Positions 1-7,717 of a stretch of 33,800 bases of DNA are shown piece after piece (position 1 is the stretch's first letter; every line of letters starts with the position of its first letter). The notes under the pieces were generated by a model. The model did not search any database and was not told where the DNA came from. It saw only the letters and a program-made list of their open reading frames with translations. The DNA is taken from assembly GCA_013697735.1 (NCBI GenBank), contig JACCWH010000129.1, positions 1-33,800 of the forward strand. The letters run 5' to 3'. The position numbers and the translations under genes were made by a program. This stretch comes from Trueperaceae bacterium (GTDB taxonomy: Bacteria > Deinococcota > Deinococci > Deinococcales > Trueperaceae).

Positions 1-858
1 CTGTACGAGCGCGACTTCACCGAGATCTTCACCCCCAAGATCGTGGCCGCCGGCGCCGAGGGGGGCGCGAACCTCTTCGAGGTCGACTACTACGGCACGC
101 GAGCGTTCCTGGCGCAGTCGCCGCAGCTCTACAAGCAGATCATGGTGGCCGTGTACGAGCGCGTGTTCGAGGTCGCCCCCGTCTACCGCGCCGAACCGTC
201 GCACACCAACCGGCACCTCTCGGAATACCTCTCCCTCGACGTGGAGTTCGGTTTCATCGACTCCGACGACGACGTCATGGCTCTGCAAGAGGCGCTGATC
301 AAGCACATGCTCGACGCCGTACGCATCTCCTGTGCACGTGAGCTCACGCTCATGGGCGCCGAGGTGCCCGACACGAGCGTCCCCTTTCCGCGCATCCCGC
401 TGCTCGAAGCGCGCGACCTCGTTCGGGAGCGGTTCGGGCACAGCAGCGGCGGTAAGGATCTCGATCCGGAGGCCGAGCGTCTCGTCGGTCGCTGGGCGAA
501 GGAGGAGCACGGTTCGGACTTCGTGTTCGTGACCCGCTACCCGCAGGAGGCGCGACCGTTCTACACCTACCCGACGGACGACGGACTCACCAGGGGCCTC
601 GACCTGATCTTCCGCGGGGTCGAGATCACGTCCGGCGGACAGCGGGTCCACGAGCACGACGTGCTCGTGCGCGAACTCGAAGCGCGTCGCATGCACCCCG
701 AAGCGTTCACCGGCTACCTCGAGGTGTTCAAGCACGGCATGCCGCCGCACGGGGGCTTCGCGATCGGGGCGGAGCGGCTCACGGCCCTCCTGCTCGGGAT
801 CGCCAACATCCGCTTCGCGCGGGCGTTCCCGCGCGACGGGCAGCGACTGCAGCCCTGA
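1..858 (+). CDS. aspS: Aspartyl-tRNA synthetase, archaeal/eukaryotic type (3' part)
   Basis: The window opens inside this gene, and the last 285 codons are present. The enzyme charges tRNA with aspartate in the cytoplasm. Seen: class II motif 2 near codons 58-70 (PVYRAEPSHTNRHLSEY) and motif 3 near codons 252-262 (FAIGAERLTALLLG), followed by the short ending FPRDGQRLQP. That ending and the absence of the bacterial GAD insertion domain identify the archaeal/eukaryotic subgroup (AspS2). The N-terminal anticodon-binding domain lies outside the window, so the residues that decide whether tRNA-Asn is also charged cannot be read. In Deinococcus and Thermus the second, archaeal-type enzyme is non-discriminating and works with GatCAB to make Asn-tRNA. 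That role here is inference. The gene is convergent with the next one. Confidence 0.93.
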   Translation: MYERDFTEIFTPKIVAAGAEGGANLFEVDYYGTRAFLAQSPQLYKQIMVAVYERVFEVAPVYRAEPSHTNRHLSEYLSLDVEFGFIDSDDDVMALQEALIKHMLDAVRISCARELTLMGAEVPDTSVPFPRIPLLEARDLVRERFGHSSGGKDLDPEAERLVGRWAKEEHGSDFVFVTRYPQEARPFYTYPTDDGLTRGLDLIFRGVEITSGGQRVHEHDVLVRELEARRMHPEAFTGYLEVFKHGMPPHGGFAIGAERLTALLLGIANIRFARAFPRDGQRLQP

Positions 859-910
859 GAGAGCCTATCCTCGGCGAGGAGGATCCTCGCGCCACGAGCT
901 GCGTTCGCGG

Positions 911-937
911 CCGACACCCGTGTCGCCCGTGGTGTCG
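911..937. terminator. Overlapping hairpins between convergent genes
   Basis: CGACAC (912-917) pairs with GTGTCG (920-925). Alternatively CGACACC (912-918) pairs with GGTGTCG (931-937). The two stems exclude each other. They lie in the 135-bp gap between aspS and the minus-strand gene ending at 994. No T-tract follows on either strand, so a termination role is only suggested by position. Confidence 0.25.
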
Positions 938-993
938 CCGAGCGCGATCACCACGGAGCGGATGACGCCCTGAAGCGCGCTCGAGGTGCGATC

Positions 994-3360
994 TCAGACG
1001 CTTCGCGAGCTCGGGCAGCCTCCGACGATGGCATTGCAGAACGTCGGCACCGCGCCCAGGAGGCTCGCGGTCATCAACGCGGAGCCGACGCCGATGTCGA
1101 GCGCGACGAACAGGAAGATCGCCGAGAGGCCGAAGAGGCCGCCTGCAACTACGCCAACGCCGACCATCACACCCGCGATGAGGGCGCCCTCGGCGACGCA
1201 GCAGAGGAAGTTCTTACCTGACTTGGCCTTGCCGCAGCCCAGCACAGTCTGGAGGCCGCCCATGCCGAATCCGATGCGCATGAGGTGCAACTCGTTGCGG
1301 AGGGTCTGCTCGTACTCGGCGAGCGTCTGGCCCCGTCCGTCGCCACCTCGCCCGAGCGTCTCCCCCGTGCGGGGGTCGATGCGCCACCAGCCGACGTGCT
1401 CGGCTCCGTTCGGCAACGCCCTCGGCGCAATCACGGCGTAGCCGGCCGCAAGGTCGTCCTCGATGGCGAGCAGCGTGGCGTGCGGAAGGTCGAGCGAACC
1501 GACCGCGTCGAGGACGTGTGGAGCGAGGACGTCGAAGGGGATGCCGGCGGCGGTCGCCTCGGCGAGCGTGCTGAAGACGCTGTGGAGCTCGGCGTCGGCC
1601 CGCGCGATGGGCAAGCCTTCGACCCGCGTCTCCCACGTACCGATATCGATCGCCTGGCCGACGTCGAAGCGTGGCAGTTCCCCGGCAGTGCTCTGCAGCA
1701 CACGCCGACGATTGTGCACGACGTCGACCTGCGCCGAGCCGCCGGCCCAATGCCGCTCCACCACGACCAGGCTCGGTTCCGCGCGGTACACCACTGCTCC
1801 CCGGCCGGCAGCGCCAGCGTCGAAAGCGGCGAAGAGGTTCAGGTGCTCCATCGCCACGCGCGCCTCGACCTCGCTGGCCGTGGTAGCGATCTCCGCGTCG
1901 TCGGGAGCGTCGAAGCCGTCGAACGTCTCTTCGAGCACCGCCTCCGTGGCGAGGGAGGCCGAGATGGCTCGATCGAGGACGAAGTCGTCGGAGTAGCGAC
2001 CGGGCGCGAGCATGAACGAGTACGAAGTGGCGAGCGCGCTCGCGACGAGATCCGCCGTCACGTCCGGATCGATCTCGACGACGCCCGCCTCGCGGCGCTC
2101 CGTGCCGATCCTGTCGACGACGGTTCGGCGGTAGACCGTCTCGCCCCCACCGGGGGCGATGAGCGTGTACTCGATCCACTGCGCGGTGAGGGTCACGAAG
2201 TCGTCGGGGTCGGGCTCGCCGTCGAGCGCGCCGGCTGCGCCACCGAACAGGCCGCCGACGGTCTTCACGACGCCCGCCGCCTGGTCACTCGCGTCGGTGG
2301 GCGAGAGGCTGTTCCCGGCGAGATCGAAGGCTTGCGCCCCCGGCGCAGTCGACCCCTGGAACATCGGCACGAAGAAGTTGGTCGCAGCGAGTACCGCGTC
2401 GAGCGTCACCTCGACTCCCTCCTCGGCGCCGTCGGGTACGTTCACGTACGTGAGCGCCACGCCGTGGAGATTCGCGACGGGGCGTTCCCACGCGTCCATC
2501 ACGGGCTTCACGACGAGCTCCCCGCCGAGCCGCTGCTCGATGAGCACCTGGAACCTGAAGCGGTGCTGGAGCTCCTGCGGGATGTCGCCGAGGAGGTGGT
2601 CGAGCGCATCGACCTCGACGACGGCCTCCGCAGGAAACGCCACGTGGGCAGAGTGCCACTCGTCGTTGAGACCGTACTCGACCCAATGGTAGGCGCGCGC
2701 TTCCTCGATCAGCGCGTCGACGTCGGCTCCGCCCAACTCGATGCCGGCCGCCTGGAGGTGGCGTTCGATGAACTGCGCCGCGGCATCGGCCTCCGCTCGG
2801 AGCGCCGACACCCCAGTATCGAGGGCGCCGGCCACCGAGGCGACGACGCCCGACGAGAGCCCGAGCGCGTCGGCGAACGCTTCGGACGCCCCTATGAGCG
2901 CGTCGTCGGGCCCCCCTGCGAACCGCGTGCCCATGGATCGAACGAGCACCTCGGCCTGGTCGCGCGTCAGTCGCCCCTGCGCGATGCGGACGTCGTAGCC
3001 AGCGTCCCCGAGCAGGAGCGCCAGCAGCAGCGCCTGGTCGAGGGCGTTGCCGGCCCCGTCCACGAGCGTGCCCTGAGCGCCCCGCAACAGACCGGCGTAC
3101 CCCTCGAAGGCGATCTCGTCGCGCACGAAGCCGACGATCGTATCGGGATCTTCGAACACCAATTCGAAGGAGAGTGCTTCGACGTCGATTCGGGCGCGGT
3201 CGATGTCGTCGCGCAACGTACGCAAGCTGGTCATGAGCGTCCGAGTCGCAGCGCGCGCCGCATCCGCTCCGGAAGGGAGGGTCTGCGCACGCACGTTCGA
3301 CGCTCCCGGGCTCGCCATCACCAATGCGACACTCACGATGAACACGATCAGGCGCTGCAT
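994..3360 (-). CDS. Large secreted protein with transglutaminase-like domain
   Basis: 788 residues, function unknown. A signal peptide is clear (residues 1-25, hydrophobic core then NVRAQ). Residues about 85-245 resemble the transglutaminase-like/papain fold: GNALDQALLLALLLGDAGYD (104-123) matches the helix that normally starts with the catalytic cysteine, and YHWVEY (224-229) matches the catalytic histidine strand. The cysteine position holds no Cys (G-A-G-N-A), so the protein is probably not a classical transglutaminase or protease. The middle is beta-rich without a motif I recognise. The last 87 residues hold two or three hydrophobic stretches and five cysteines (LGCG, FLCC, TFCN, GGCP), perhaps a membrane anchor. 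ATG is supported by GGAGGAGT eight bases upstream. The gene is divergent from the CsgG-like gene, so both may serve the envelope. Confidence 0.8.
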   Translation of the reverse strand: MQRLIVFIVSVALVMASPGASNVRAQTLPSGADAARAATRTLMTSLRTLRDDIDRARIDVEALSFELVFEDPDTIVGFVRDEIAFEGYAGLLRGAQGTLVDGAGNALDQALLLALLLGDAGYDVRIAQGRLTRDQAEVLVRSMGTRFAGGPDDALIGASEAFADALGLSSGVVASVAGALDTGVSALRAEADAAAQFIERHLQAAGIELGGADVDALIEEARAYHWVEYGLNDEWHSAHVAFPAEAVVEVDALDHLLGDIPQELQHRFRFQVLIEQRLGGELVVKPVMDAWERPVANLHGVALTYVNVPDGAEEGVEVTLDAVLAATNFFVPMFQGSTAPGAQAFDLAGNSLSPTDASDQAAGVVKTVGGLFGGAAGALDGEPDPDDFVTLTAQWIEYTLIAPGGGETVYRRTVVDRIGTERREAGVVEIDPDVTADLVASALATSYSFMLAPGRYSDDFVLDRAISASLATEAVLEETFDGFDAPDDAEIATTASEVEARVAMEHLNLFAAFDAGAAGRGAVVYRAEPSLVVVERHWAGGSAQVDVVHNRRRVLQSTAGELPRFDVGQAIDIGTWETRVEGLPIARADAELHSVFSTLAEATAAGIPFDVLAPHVLDAVGSLDLPHATLLAIEDDLAAGYAVIAPRALPNGAEHVGWWRIDPRTGETLGRGGDGRGQTLAEYEQTLRNELHLMRIGFGMGGLQTVLGCGKAKSGKNFLCCVAEGALIAGVMVGVGVVAGGLFGLSAIFLFVALDIGVGSALMTASLLGAVPTFCNAIVGGCPSSRSV

Positions 3361-3487
3361 TCGGACTCCTCCACACCTCGCGCGCTGCGCCGCACCCGTG
3401 CGGTGCGGCCGCGAATCACGACGCGCGGGATCGGCGAGCGCGCGTGCTGGCGCTGCACGTCCCCAAACCGTCGCTCACGCGGATGCG

Positions 3488-3498
3488 ATAGAGTCTAT
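3488..3498. promoter_or_regulatory. Possible bidirectional promoter with symmetric -10 boxes
   Basis: ATAGAGTCTAT is palindromic apart from its central base. It gives a TANNNT -10 box on both strands: TAGAGT at 3489-3494 (plus) and TAGACT at 3497-3492 (minus). It sits midway in the 263-bp divergent gap, about 130 bases from each start codon. No convincing -35 is visible on either strand. The rest of the gap shows no other feature. Confidence 0.4.
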
Positions 3499-3623
3499 GC
3501 CACGCGGGGAGAGGCGAATATCGGGTTCTGCACCCGCCGCTCGCGTGCTCGACCTGTACGGGCGGGCCGCGAGCACGACGTGCACCGCCCGACGCGCTCC
3601 GACCGATCGCCCTGGAGGTCTGC

Positions 3624-4244
3624 ATGCTTCGTCTCGTTCCGGTCGTTCTCGCACTGCTGGTGGCAACGGTTTCGGCCGTCGGCCCCCTCCGCGCTCAGGC
3701 CCCCGCCTGCCATTCGGACCCCATCCCGACCGTCGCGGTCATCGAGTTCGACAACACCACCGCGAGCCGCGGCACGCACGTCACCGGCGTCGAGGAAGCT
3801 GCCACCGCGCGCCTCATCACGCTCCTCAAGGAGAGCGGCTGCTACGTGGTCGTCGAGCGGAGCGTCCTCAGCGACCTCATCGCGCAACAGGGGCTCGAGT
3901 CCCTCGACCCGGTCGCGCTCGCTCGTGCCGCCGGCGCCGGCTACGTCGTCACCGGCGTGGTGACACGCGCGACGATCGCGCGGCCGCAAGTCAGCCTCTT
4001 CGGCGTCACCGTCGGTAACACCAGAGCGGAGATCGAGGTCGACGTGCGCGCCACCGACATCATCACGGGCGAGGTCGTCGTTTCGATGACCGGCTCGGGT
4101 GACGCATCGAGCCCGAACATCGCGGTGAACAGGATCCCTGGAGGCGCGATCGCCTACAACGACCCCGAGGTCGGTCCGCTCCTCGCGAGCGCCTCATCCA
4201 CGGCCGTTCAACGCGTGGTGGACGCGCTCCGCGCCGCCTTCTAG
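3624..4244 (+). CDS. CsgG/HfaB-family secreted protein
   Basis: 206 residues. A Sec signal peptide covers residues 1-26 (ending LRAQA). The remainder follows the CsgG fold: an opening strand with VAVIEFDNTT, a helix EEAATARLITLLKESG, then VVVERSVLSDLIAQQG and the repeated strand-helix region ending in AGYVVTGVVTRATI. CsgG proteins form an outer-membrane secretion channel in curli systems. Many distant relatives are periplasmic or surface proteins of unknown role. There is no lipobox cysteine directly after the signal peptide, unlike true CsgG, and no curli subunit or CsgE/F gene nearby, so a pore function is not established. ATG follows GGAGG by seven bases. The stop overlaps the stop of the convergent gene within one CTAG. 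Confidence 0.8.
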   Translation: MLRLVPVVLALLVATVSAVGPLRAQAPACHSDPIPTVAVIEFDNTTASRGTHVTGVEEAATARLITLLKESGCYVVVERSVLSDLIAQQGLESLDPVALARAAGAGYVVTGVVTRATIARPQVSLFGVTVGNTRAEIEVDVRATDIITGEVVVSMTGSGDASSPNIAVNRIPGGAIAYNDPEVGPLLASASSTAVQRVVDALRAAF

Positions 4245-4933
4245 AGCCCCAGCAGCGCGAGGAACGCCACCTCGCCGAGCTCGGGGGCGATCCGCTCGAC
4301 GAGCGCGCGATTCGCCTCCGGGACGTGCACCGCCGTACCCGGACCCGCCATGCTGCCGTCGCTCGTGACGGCGCGCACGAAGGTGCTGAGGTCGTACGTC
4401 GAACCGGGCAAACCTGCCGCGCGCAGCACCTCGCTCCGCACCCACGCGTACTCGGCGAGCGAGAACCCTTCGGCGTTGAGCGCTGCGACCTGCGACTCCT
4501 TCGCCGCGACGAGGAGGCCGAGGAAGTCGGCGTAGGCACCTGCGAGCCGCGGGACGTCGGCCAACTCCGGCCGGCGGCCGTCGATCTCGGCGTAGCGCGC
4601 CTCGAGCGTGCGGTAGCTCCCCTCGAGGTCACCCCGAACGCGCTGCAGCACGGCGAGGTAGCGCTCGACCTGCGCATCGGCGAGCGCACCGTCCGCCGGT
4701 GGCGCGTAGGGATCGCGGTCGACGACGCGCGCGTCGATCTCCTGAATGCGCGCCACGTCTTGCGCGGCGGTGGCGATCTGCGCGATCGGTCGCGCCACGA
4801 ACCACCAGAGCGCGGCGCCGCCGGCCACGAGCACGATCACCACGAGGGCGCCGCAGCCCAGGAGCCACGGCGCGGCGCCCTTCCCGGTGGCGGGGGGCGA
4901 GGTCGGGGACGAAACGGGGAGGGACTGCGGCAT
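4241..4933 (-). CDS. Single-pass membrane protein of unknown function
   Basis: 230 residues, not recognised. A proline/serine-rich cytoplasmic tail (1-20) is followed by one strong membrane segment (about 22-47, LLGCGALVVIVLVAGGAALW). The remaining 180 residues are probably extracytoplasmic and mostly helical, with acidic stretches such as DARVVDRDPYAPPADGALAD. The start is well placed: GGAGGT five bases before ATG. It lies downstream of the binding-protein gene on the same strand with a 91-bp gap, so it could be read through or start from its own promoter at 5002-5028. Its stop codon interlocks with that of the CsgG-like gene. Confidence 0.72.
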   Translation of the reverse strand: MPQSLPVSSPTSPPATGKGAAPWLLGCGALVVIVLVAGGAALWWFVARPIAQIATAAQDVARIQEIDARVVDRDPYAPPADGALADAQVERYLAVLQRVRGDLEGSYRTLEARYAEIDGRRPELADVPRLAGAYADFLGLLVAAKESQVAALNAEGFSLAEYAWVRSEVLRAAGLPGSTYDLSTFVRAVTSDGSMAGPGTAVHVPEANRALVERIAPELGEVAFLALLGL

Positions 4934-5001
4934 CGACGACCTCCAGGGTGCGACGGTGGCCCGTCGGCTGCTCGCTCTGCACGCACGTTCGGAGCTCGCC
5001 C

Positions 5002-5028
5002 AGGGTACCGCGCGCTGCGGAGGGTCAA
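5002..5028 (-). promoter_or_regulatory. Possible promoter for the membrane protein gene
   Basis: On the minus strand, TTGACC (5028-5023) and TACCCT (5007-5002) are separated by 15 bases. This is near the consensus but with a short spacer. The -35 overlaps the stop codon of the upstream binding-protein gene. It would give a leader of about 60 bases ending in GGAGGT. Confidence 0.35.
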
Positions 5029-6350
5029 TCGAGGTCGGCCAGCTGTTCTTCGAGGATGCGGTTCGCTTCGTCGTTCACGCGCCGCAAGGTGGTCGCAACG
5101 TCGGCGCCATCGACGATCGCCGCCATCTCCCCCGCCACCAGGTCGCGAACGAAGGCGTAGCCCGGTGCGATCGGCTCCGACACGCCGAAGGGCAGGAGCG
5201 CGAACGCGGCTTCGTAGGCCGGGTCGGCATCGAAGTAGTCGCCGAGTCCCTCCGCGACGCTCGCGCGAACCGGAAAGTAGTTCGACGCCCGTGCCCACTC
5301 GGCCTGGGCCTCGCGGTCGGTGAAGTACTTCACGAAGAGCCAGGCGGCGAGCTCGGCTTCCGGGGCGTGACCGGCGGTAATGCTCACCGACGCGCCATAG
5401 ACGTTCATCACCGGCGCGTCGCCCAGGTACGGGACGGCGCCGACGCTCCAATCGAAGTCCGCTCCGGCCTCGATGGCGTCACGGTAGAACGGCAACGCCG
5501 AGCTCGACCCGACGGTGAAGAGCACCTGGCCGAGCCCGAAATCCGCCTGGTCGCCGAAGCGCTCCGTGACGATGTCGGCGCAGCCCCGCTCGAACAGGTC
5601 CTGCAGGAAGGTCATCGCCGCGATGGCCGCGTCGCTGTCGAAGGTGTAGCGGTTCGTGTCGACGTCGAAGATGTCGCCCCCGAAGGCGAACGTCCAGGAG
5701 GCGAGTCGGCTCGCGTCGAGCGTGAGCGCATAGCCGAGGCTCGAGATCGACCCCTGCGCCGCCGTGAAGGGCCGTTCAGCCGCGGCACAGGCCTGCTCCG
5801 CGAAGGCTTCCGGGCTCGTCGGCAGGCCGTCGAACCCGAGCTCGCGAATCCAGTCGTCGTTGTAGTACATCACTTCGATGGAGCGATTCGGTGGGAAGCC
5901 GAGCAGTTGCCCATCCAAAACGGGATTGACGTCCGAAGCGATGAAACCCGGGAAGAAGTCTGCGAAATCGCCGGGCTCGAAGCCCCACCGTTCCGACGCG
6001 AGGAAGGTGCGGATGTCGACGAGACCGTCGGCGAACTGGTAGGCCGCCGCCTGATCCTGGTAGGCCACGACCAGGTTCGGTGCATCGGTCGTGCCGACGA
6101 GGAGCAGCATCTTCTGGAAGACCTCTGGATAGCTCCCCTGGTACTCGGCAACCACCGTGATGCCGTAGGGATTGTCCGAGTTGAAGCGTTCGACGATGCG
6201 CTGCAGGCCCTCCTCGCGCACGCCGCCGTGCTGGTGCCAGAACGTGATCGACTGGCCGCTCGGGTCGATCTCGTCGTAGTCGTTCTGGGCGTAGGCGAAG
6301 CCGGCAACGGCGACGAGCGCCGCTGCGGCGATGATGCGGAGGTGGTGCAT
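5025..6350 (-). CDS. ABC transporter substrate-binding protein, sugar type (family 1)
   Basis: 441 residues, periplasmic solute receptor. A signal peptide ends near residue 21 (AGFAYA). The mature part starts with ITFWHQHGGVREEGLQRIVE, typical of the UgpB/MalE class that binds sugars or glycerol-3-phosphate. Other class features are NRSIEVMYYNDDWIRELG in the hinge region and AAWLFVKYFTDREAQAEWA near the C-terminus. The ligand cannot be told from sequence. ATG is preceded by GGAAGGGA at about ten bases. No permease or ATPase genes are adjacent, so the receptor is an orphan here and must work with components encoded elsewhere. tdk lies upstream on the same strand and is unrelated. Confidence 0.9.
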   Translation of the reverse strand: MHHLRIIAAAALVAVAGFAYAQNDYDEIDPSGQSITFWHQHGGVREEGLQRIVERFNSDNPYGITVVAEYQGSYPEVFQKMLLLVGTTDAPNLVVAYQDQAAAYQFADGLVDIRTFLASERWGFEPGDFADFFPGFIASDVNPVLDGQLLGFPPNRSIEVMYYNDDWIRELGFDGLPTSPEAFAEQACAAAERPFTAAQGSISSLGYALTLDASRLASWTFAFGGDIFDVDTNRYTFDSDAAIAAMTFLQDLFERGCADIVTERFGDQADFGLGQVLFTVGSSSALPFYRDAIEAGADFDWSVGAVPYLGDAPVMNVYGASVSITAGHAPEAELAAWLFVKYFTDREAQAEWARASNYFPVRASVAEGLGDYFDADPAYEAAFALLPFGVSEPIAPGYAFVRDLVAGEMAAIVDGADVATTLRRVNDEANRILEEQLADLD

Positions 6351-6369
6351 GGTGGGGTCCCTTCCTGGG

Positions 6370-6387
6370 CCACCGCACGGGCGGTGG
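6370..6387 (-). terminator. Hairpin between tdk and the binding-protein gene
   Basis: CCACCGC and GCGGTGG form a perfect 7-bp stem with a 4-base loop. It sits 72 bases after the tdk stop and just upstream of the Shine-Dalgarno sequence of the next gene. No T-tract follows. It could weaken read-through from tdk or shape the leader of the binding-protein mRNA. Confidence 0.3.
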
Positions 6388-6458
6388 GTGGTTGCGGTGC
6401 GCGGGAGCGACCCGGTCGGCCCCGGCGTGTGGTGAGGATGGCCTGCGGGGCACGTCGT

Positions 6459-7070
6459 TCAGCCTTCCGCCGCCACGAACAACGGCGTCGTGCGTGGCCC
6501 GCGCAGCACCACGTGACAGGCGCGGCACCTCGGCTCGTACGACTCCGCCGCACCCACGAGGATGACCGGGTCGTCTTCGTGCGCGGGGTCGCCGCCGATG
6601 AGTCGCTGTGTCCGCGTGGCCTGCTTGCCGCAGCGACAGATCGCGGTCAGCTTCTCGACCACCTCCGCGCGCGCCAGCAACCCCGGCATGGGGCCGAAGG
6701 GTTCGGCGCGGAAGTCGAGGTCGAGCCCCGCGACGAGCACGCGGCGGTCGCGTTCGGCCAACTCGAGCACGAGCGCGACGAGCGACTCGTCGAAGAACTG
6801 CGCCTCGTCGATCGCGATCACGCGCGTCGACTCGTCGAGCCGTGACCGCAGGTGCGTCACGTCGGCGACGGCCTCGGCTTCGAGCGTGCGGCCGGCATGG
6901 GAGGCGACGGCGACCCGGTCGTAGCGATCGTCGATGGCGGGCTTGAACACCTGGACGCGCTGGTGCGCGATCGTGGCACGCGTGACGCGGCGGATGAGCT
7001 CCTCGGACTTCCCACTGAACATGGGACCGGCGATGACCTCGATCCAGCCTCCTCCGAACTCGAATGGCAT
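6459..7070 (-). CDS. tdk: Thymidine kinase (type II)
   Basis: 203 residues from the start chosen here. It phosphorylates thymidine with ATP in the salvage pathway. Seen: P-loop GPMFSGKS (15-22), Walker B with the catalytic base in IAIDEAQFF, the lasso region with [12 protein letters not shown] and [13 protein letters not shown], and a closing cysteine pair CRAC. The first zinc pair is C-R-C, one residue shorter than the usual C-x-x-C of this branch, though shortened pairs occur in other bacterial kinases. An in-frame ATG three codons earlier (7079) exists. I prefer 7070 because TAGCAT lies exactly seven bases before it and there is no Shine-Dalgarno sequence. The gene is divergent from hslV. 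Confidence 0.93.
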   Translation of the reverse strand: MPFEFGGGWIEVIAGPMFSGKSEELIRRVTRATIAHQRVQVFKPAIDDRYDRVAVASHAGRTLEAEAVADVTHLRSRLDESTRVIAIDEAQFFDESLVALVLELAERDRRVLVAGLDLDFRAEPFGPMPGLLARAEVVEKLTAICRCGKQATRTQRLIGGDPAHEDDPVILVGAAESYEPRCRACHVVLRGPRTTPLFVAAEG

Positions 7071-7083
7071 GGGTCCCATGCTA
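7067..7083 (-). promoter_or_regulatory. Leaderless tdk promoter with overlapping palindrome
   Basis: The -10 box TAGCAT occupies 7083-7078 on the minus strand, seven bases before ATG at 7070. A palindrome with 7-base arms (GCATGGG-T-CCCATGC, 7067-7081) overlaps both the -10 box and the start codon. It could be an operator or simply a compositional coincidence. Confidence 0.55.
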
Positions 7084-7131
7084 CCCGGACCACGCGGCGT
7101 GGCCGCGACCGGTTGGGCGGTCCCACGCTGA

Positions 7132-7137
7132 TAGGCT
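7132..7137 (+). promoter_or_regulatory. Leaderless hslVU promoter (-10 box)
   Basis: TAGGCT ends seven bases before the GTG at 7145. No Shine-Dalgarno sequence and no clear -35 are visible. The distance places transcription initiation at or next to the first base of the start codon. Confidence 0.6.
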
Positions 7138-7144
7138 TGCCGGC

Positions 7145-7717
7145 GTGACTACCCGCATGCACGGAACCACCATCGTCGCCGTCCACCGCGACGGCGTGAC
7201 CGCACTCGCAGGCGACGGCCAGGTCAGCCTCGGCGACACGATCGTGAAACGCGGTGCCGTCAAGGTCCGCACGCTCGCCGACGGTGCCGTCCTCGTCGGC
7301 TTCGCCGGGGCGGTCAGCGACGCGTTCACGCTGCTCGACAAGTTCGAGGGGCACCTCACCGCCAGCAAACAGAACCTGCTCAAGGCTGCGGTCGAGACGG
7401 TCAAGGAGTGGCGGACCGATCGCGCGCTGCGCAATCTCGAGGCGATGCTGATCGTGGGTGATCGGCACCAGATCTTGTCGCTCTCCGGCCACGGCGACGT
7501 GATCGCGCCCGACGAAGCGGTCGCTGCCGTCGGCTCGGGCGGCGCCTTCGCGCAGGCGGCGGCGATGGCGCTGCTCCGCGCCACCGATCTTCCGGCCGAG
7601 GAGATCGCTCGCCAAGCGCTCGCGATCGCGGGAGAGATCGACGTCTACACGAGCGGCGCCGGGACCATCCTGACGGTCGGACCCGAGACCGCGAACGAAG
7701 GGAAGGACGACGCATGA
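7145..7717 (+). CDS. hslV: ATP-dependent protease HslVU, peptidase subunit
   Basis: 190 residues from GTG at 7145 (186 if ATG at 7157 is used). HslV is the double-hexameric N-terminal-threonine peptidase that degrades proteins fed by HslU. Seen: a short propeptide ending M-H-G, then the mature start [19 protein letters not shown]. The catalytic threonine is the first T of that stretch (residue 8 from GTG). Family signatures [32 protein letters not shown] and [16 protein letters not shown] follow. An upstream in-frame extension to 7064 is rejected because it lacks family similarity. The GTG is supported by a -10 box seven bases before it. The stop overlaps the hslU start by four bases (ATGA), indicating one operon with coupled translation. 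Confidence 0.96.
   Translation: MTTRMHGTTIVAVHRDGVTALAGDGQVSLGDTIVKRGAVKVRTLADGAVLVGFAGAVSDAFTLLDKFEGHLTASKQNLLKAAVETVKEWRTDRALRNLEAMLIVGDRHQILSLSGHGDVIAPDEAVAAVGSGGAFAQAAAMALLRATDLPAEEIARQALAIAGEIDVYTSGAGTILTVGPETANEGKDDA

Noticed and set aside
1285-3963. Long plus-strand open frame (892 codons) opposite the transglutaminase-like gene
   Set aside because: It is antisense to a gene with signal peptide, ribosome site and domain similarity. Its product is Arg/Asp/Val-rich without motifs, as expected from reading high-GC codons backwards.
4746-6845. Long plus-strand open frame (699 codons) opposite the binding protein and tdk
   Set aside because: It crosses two clearly identified genes on the other strand and has no family similarity or ribosome site.
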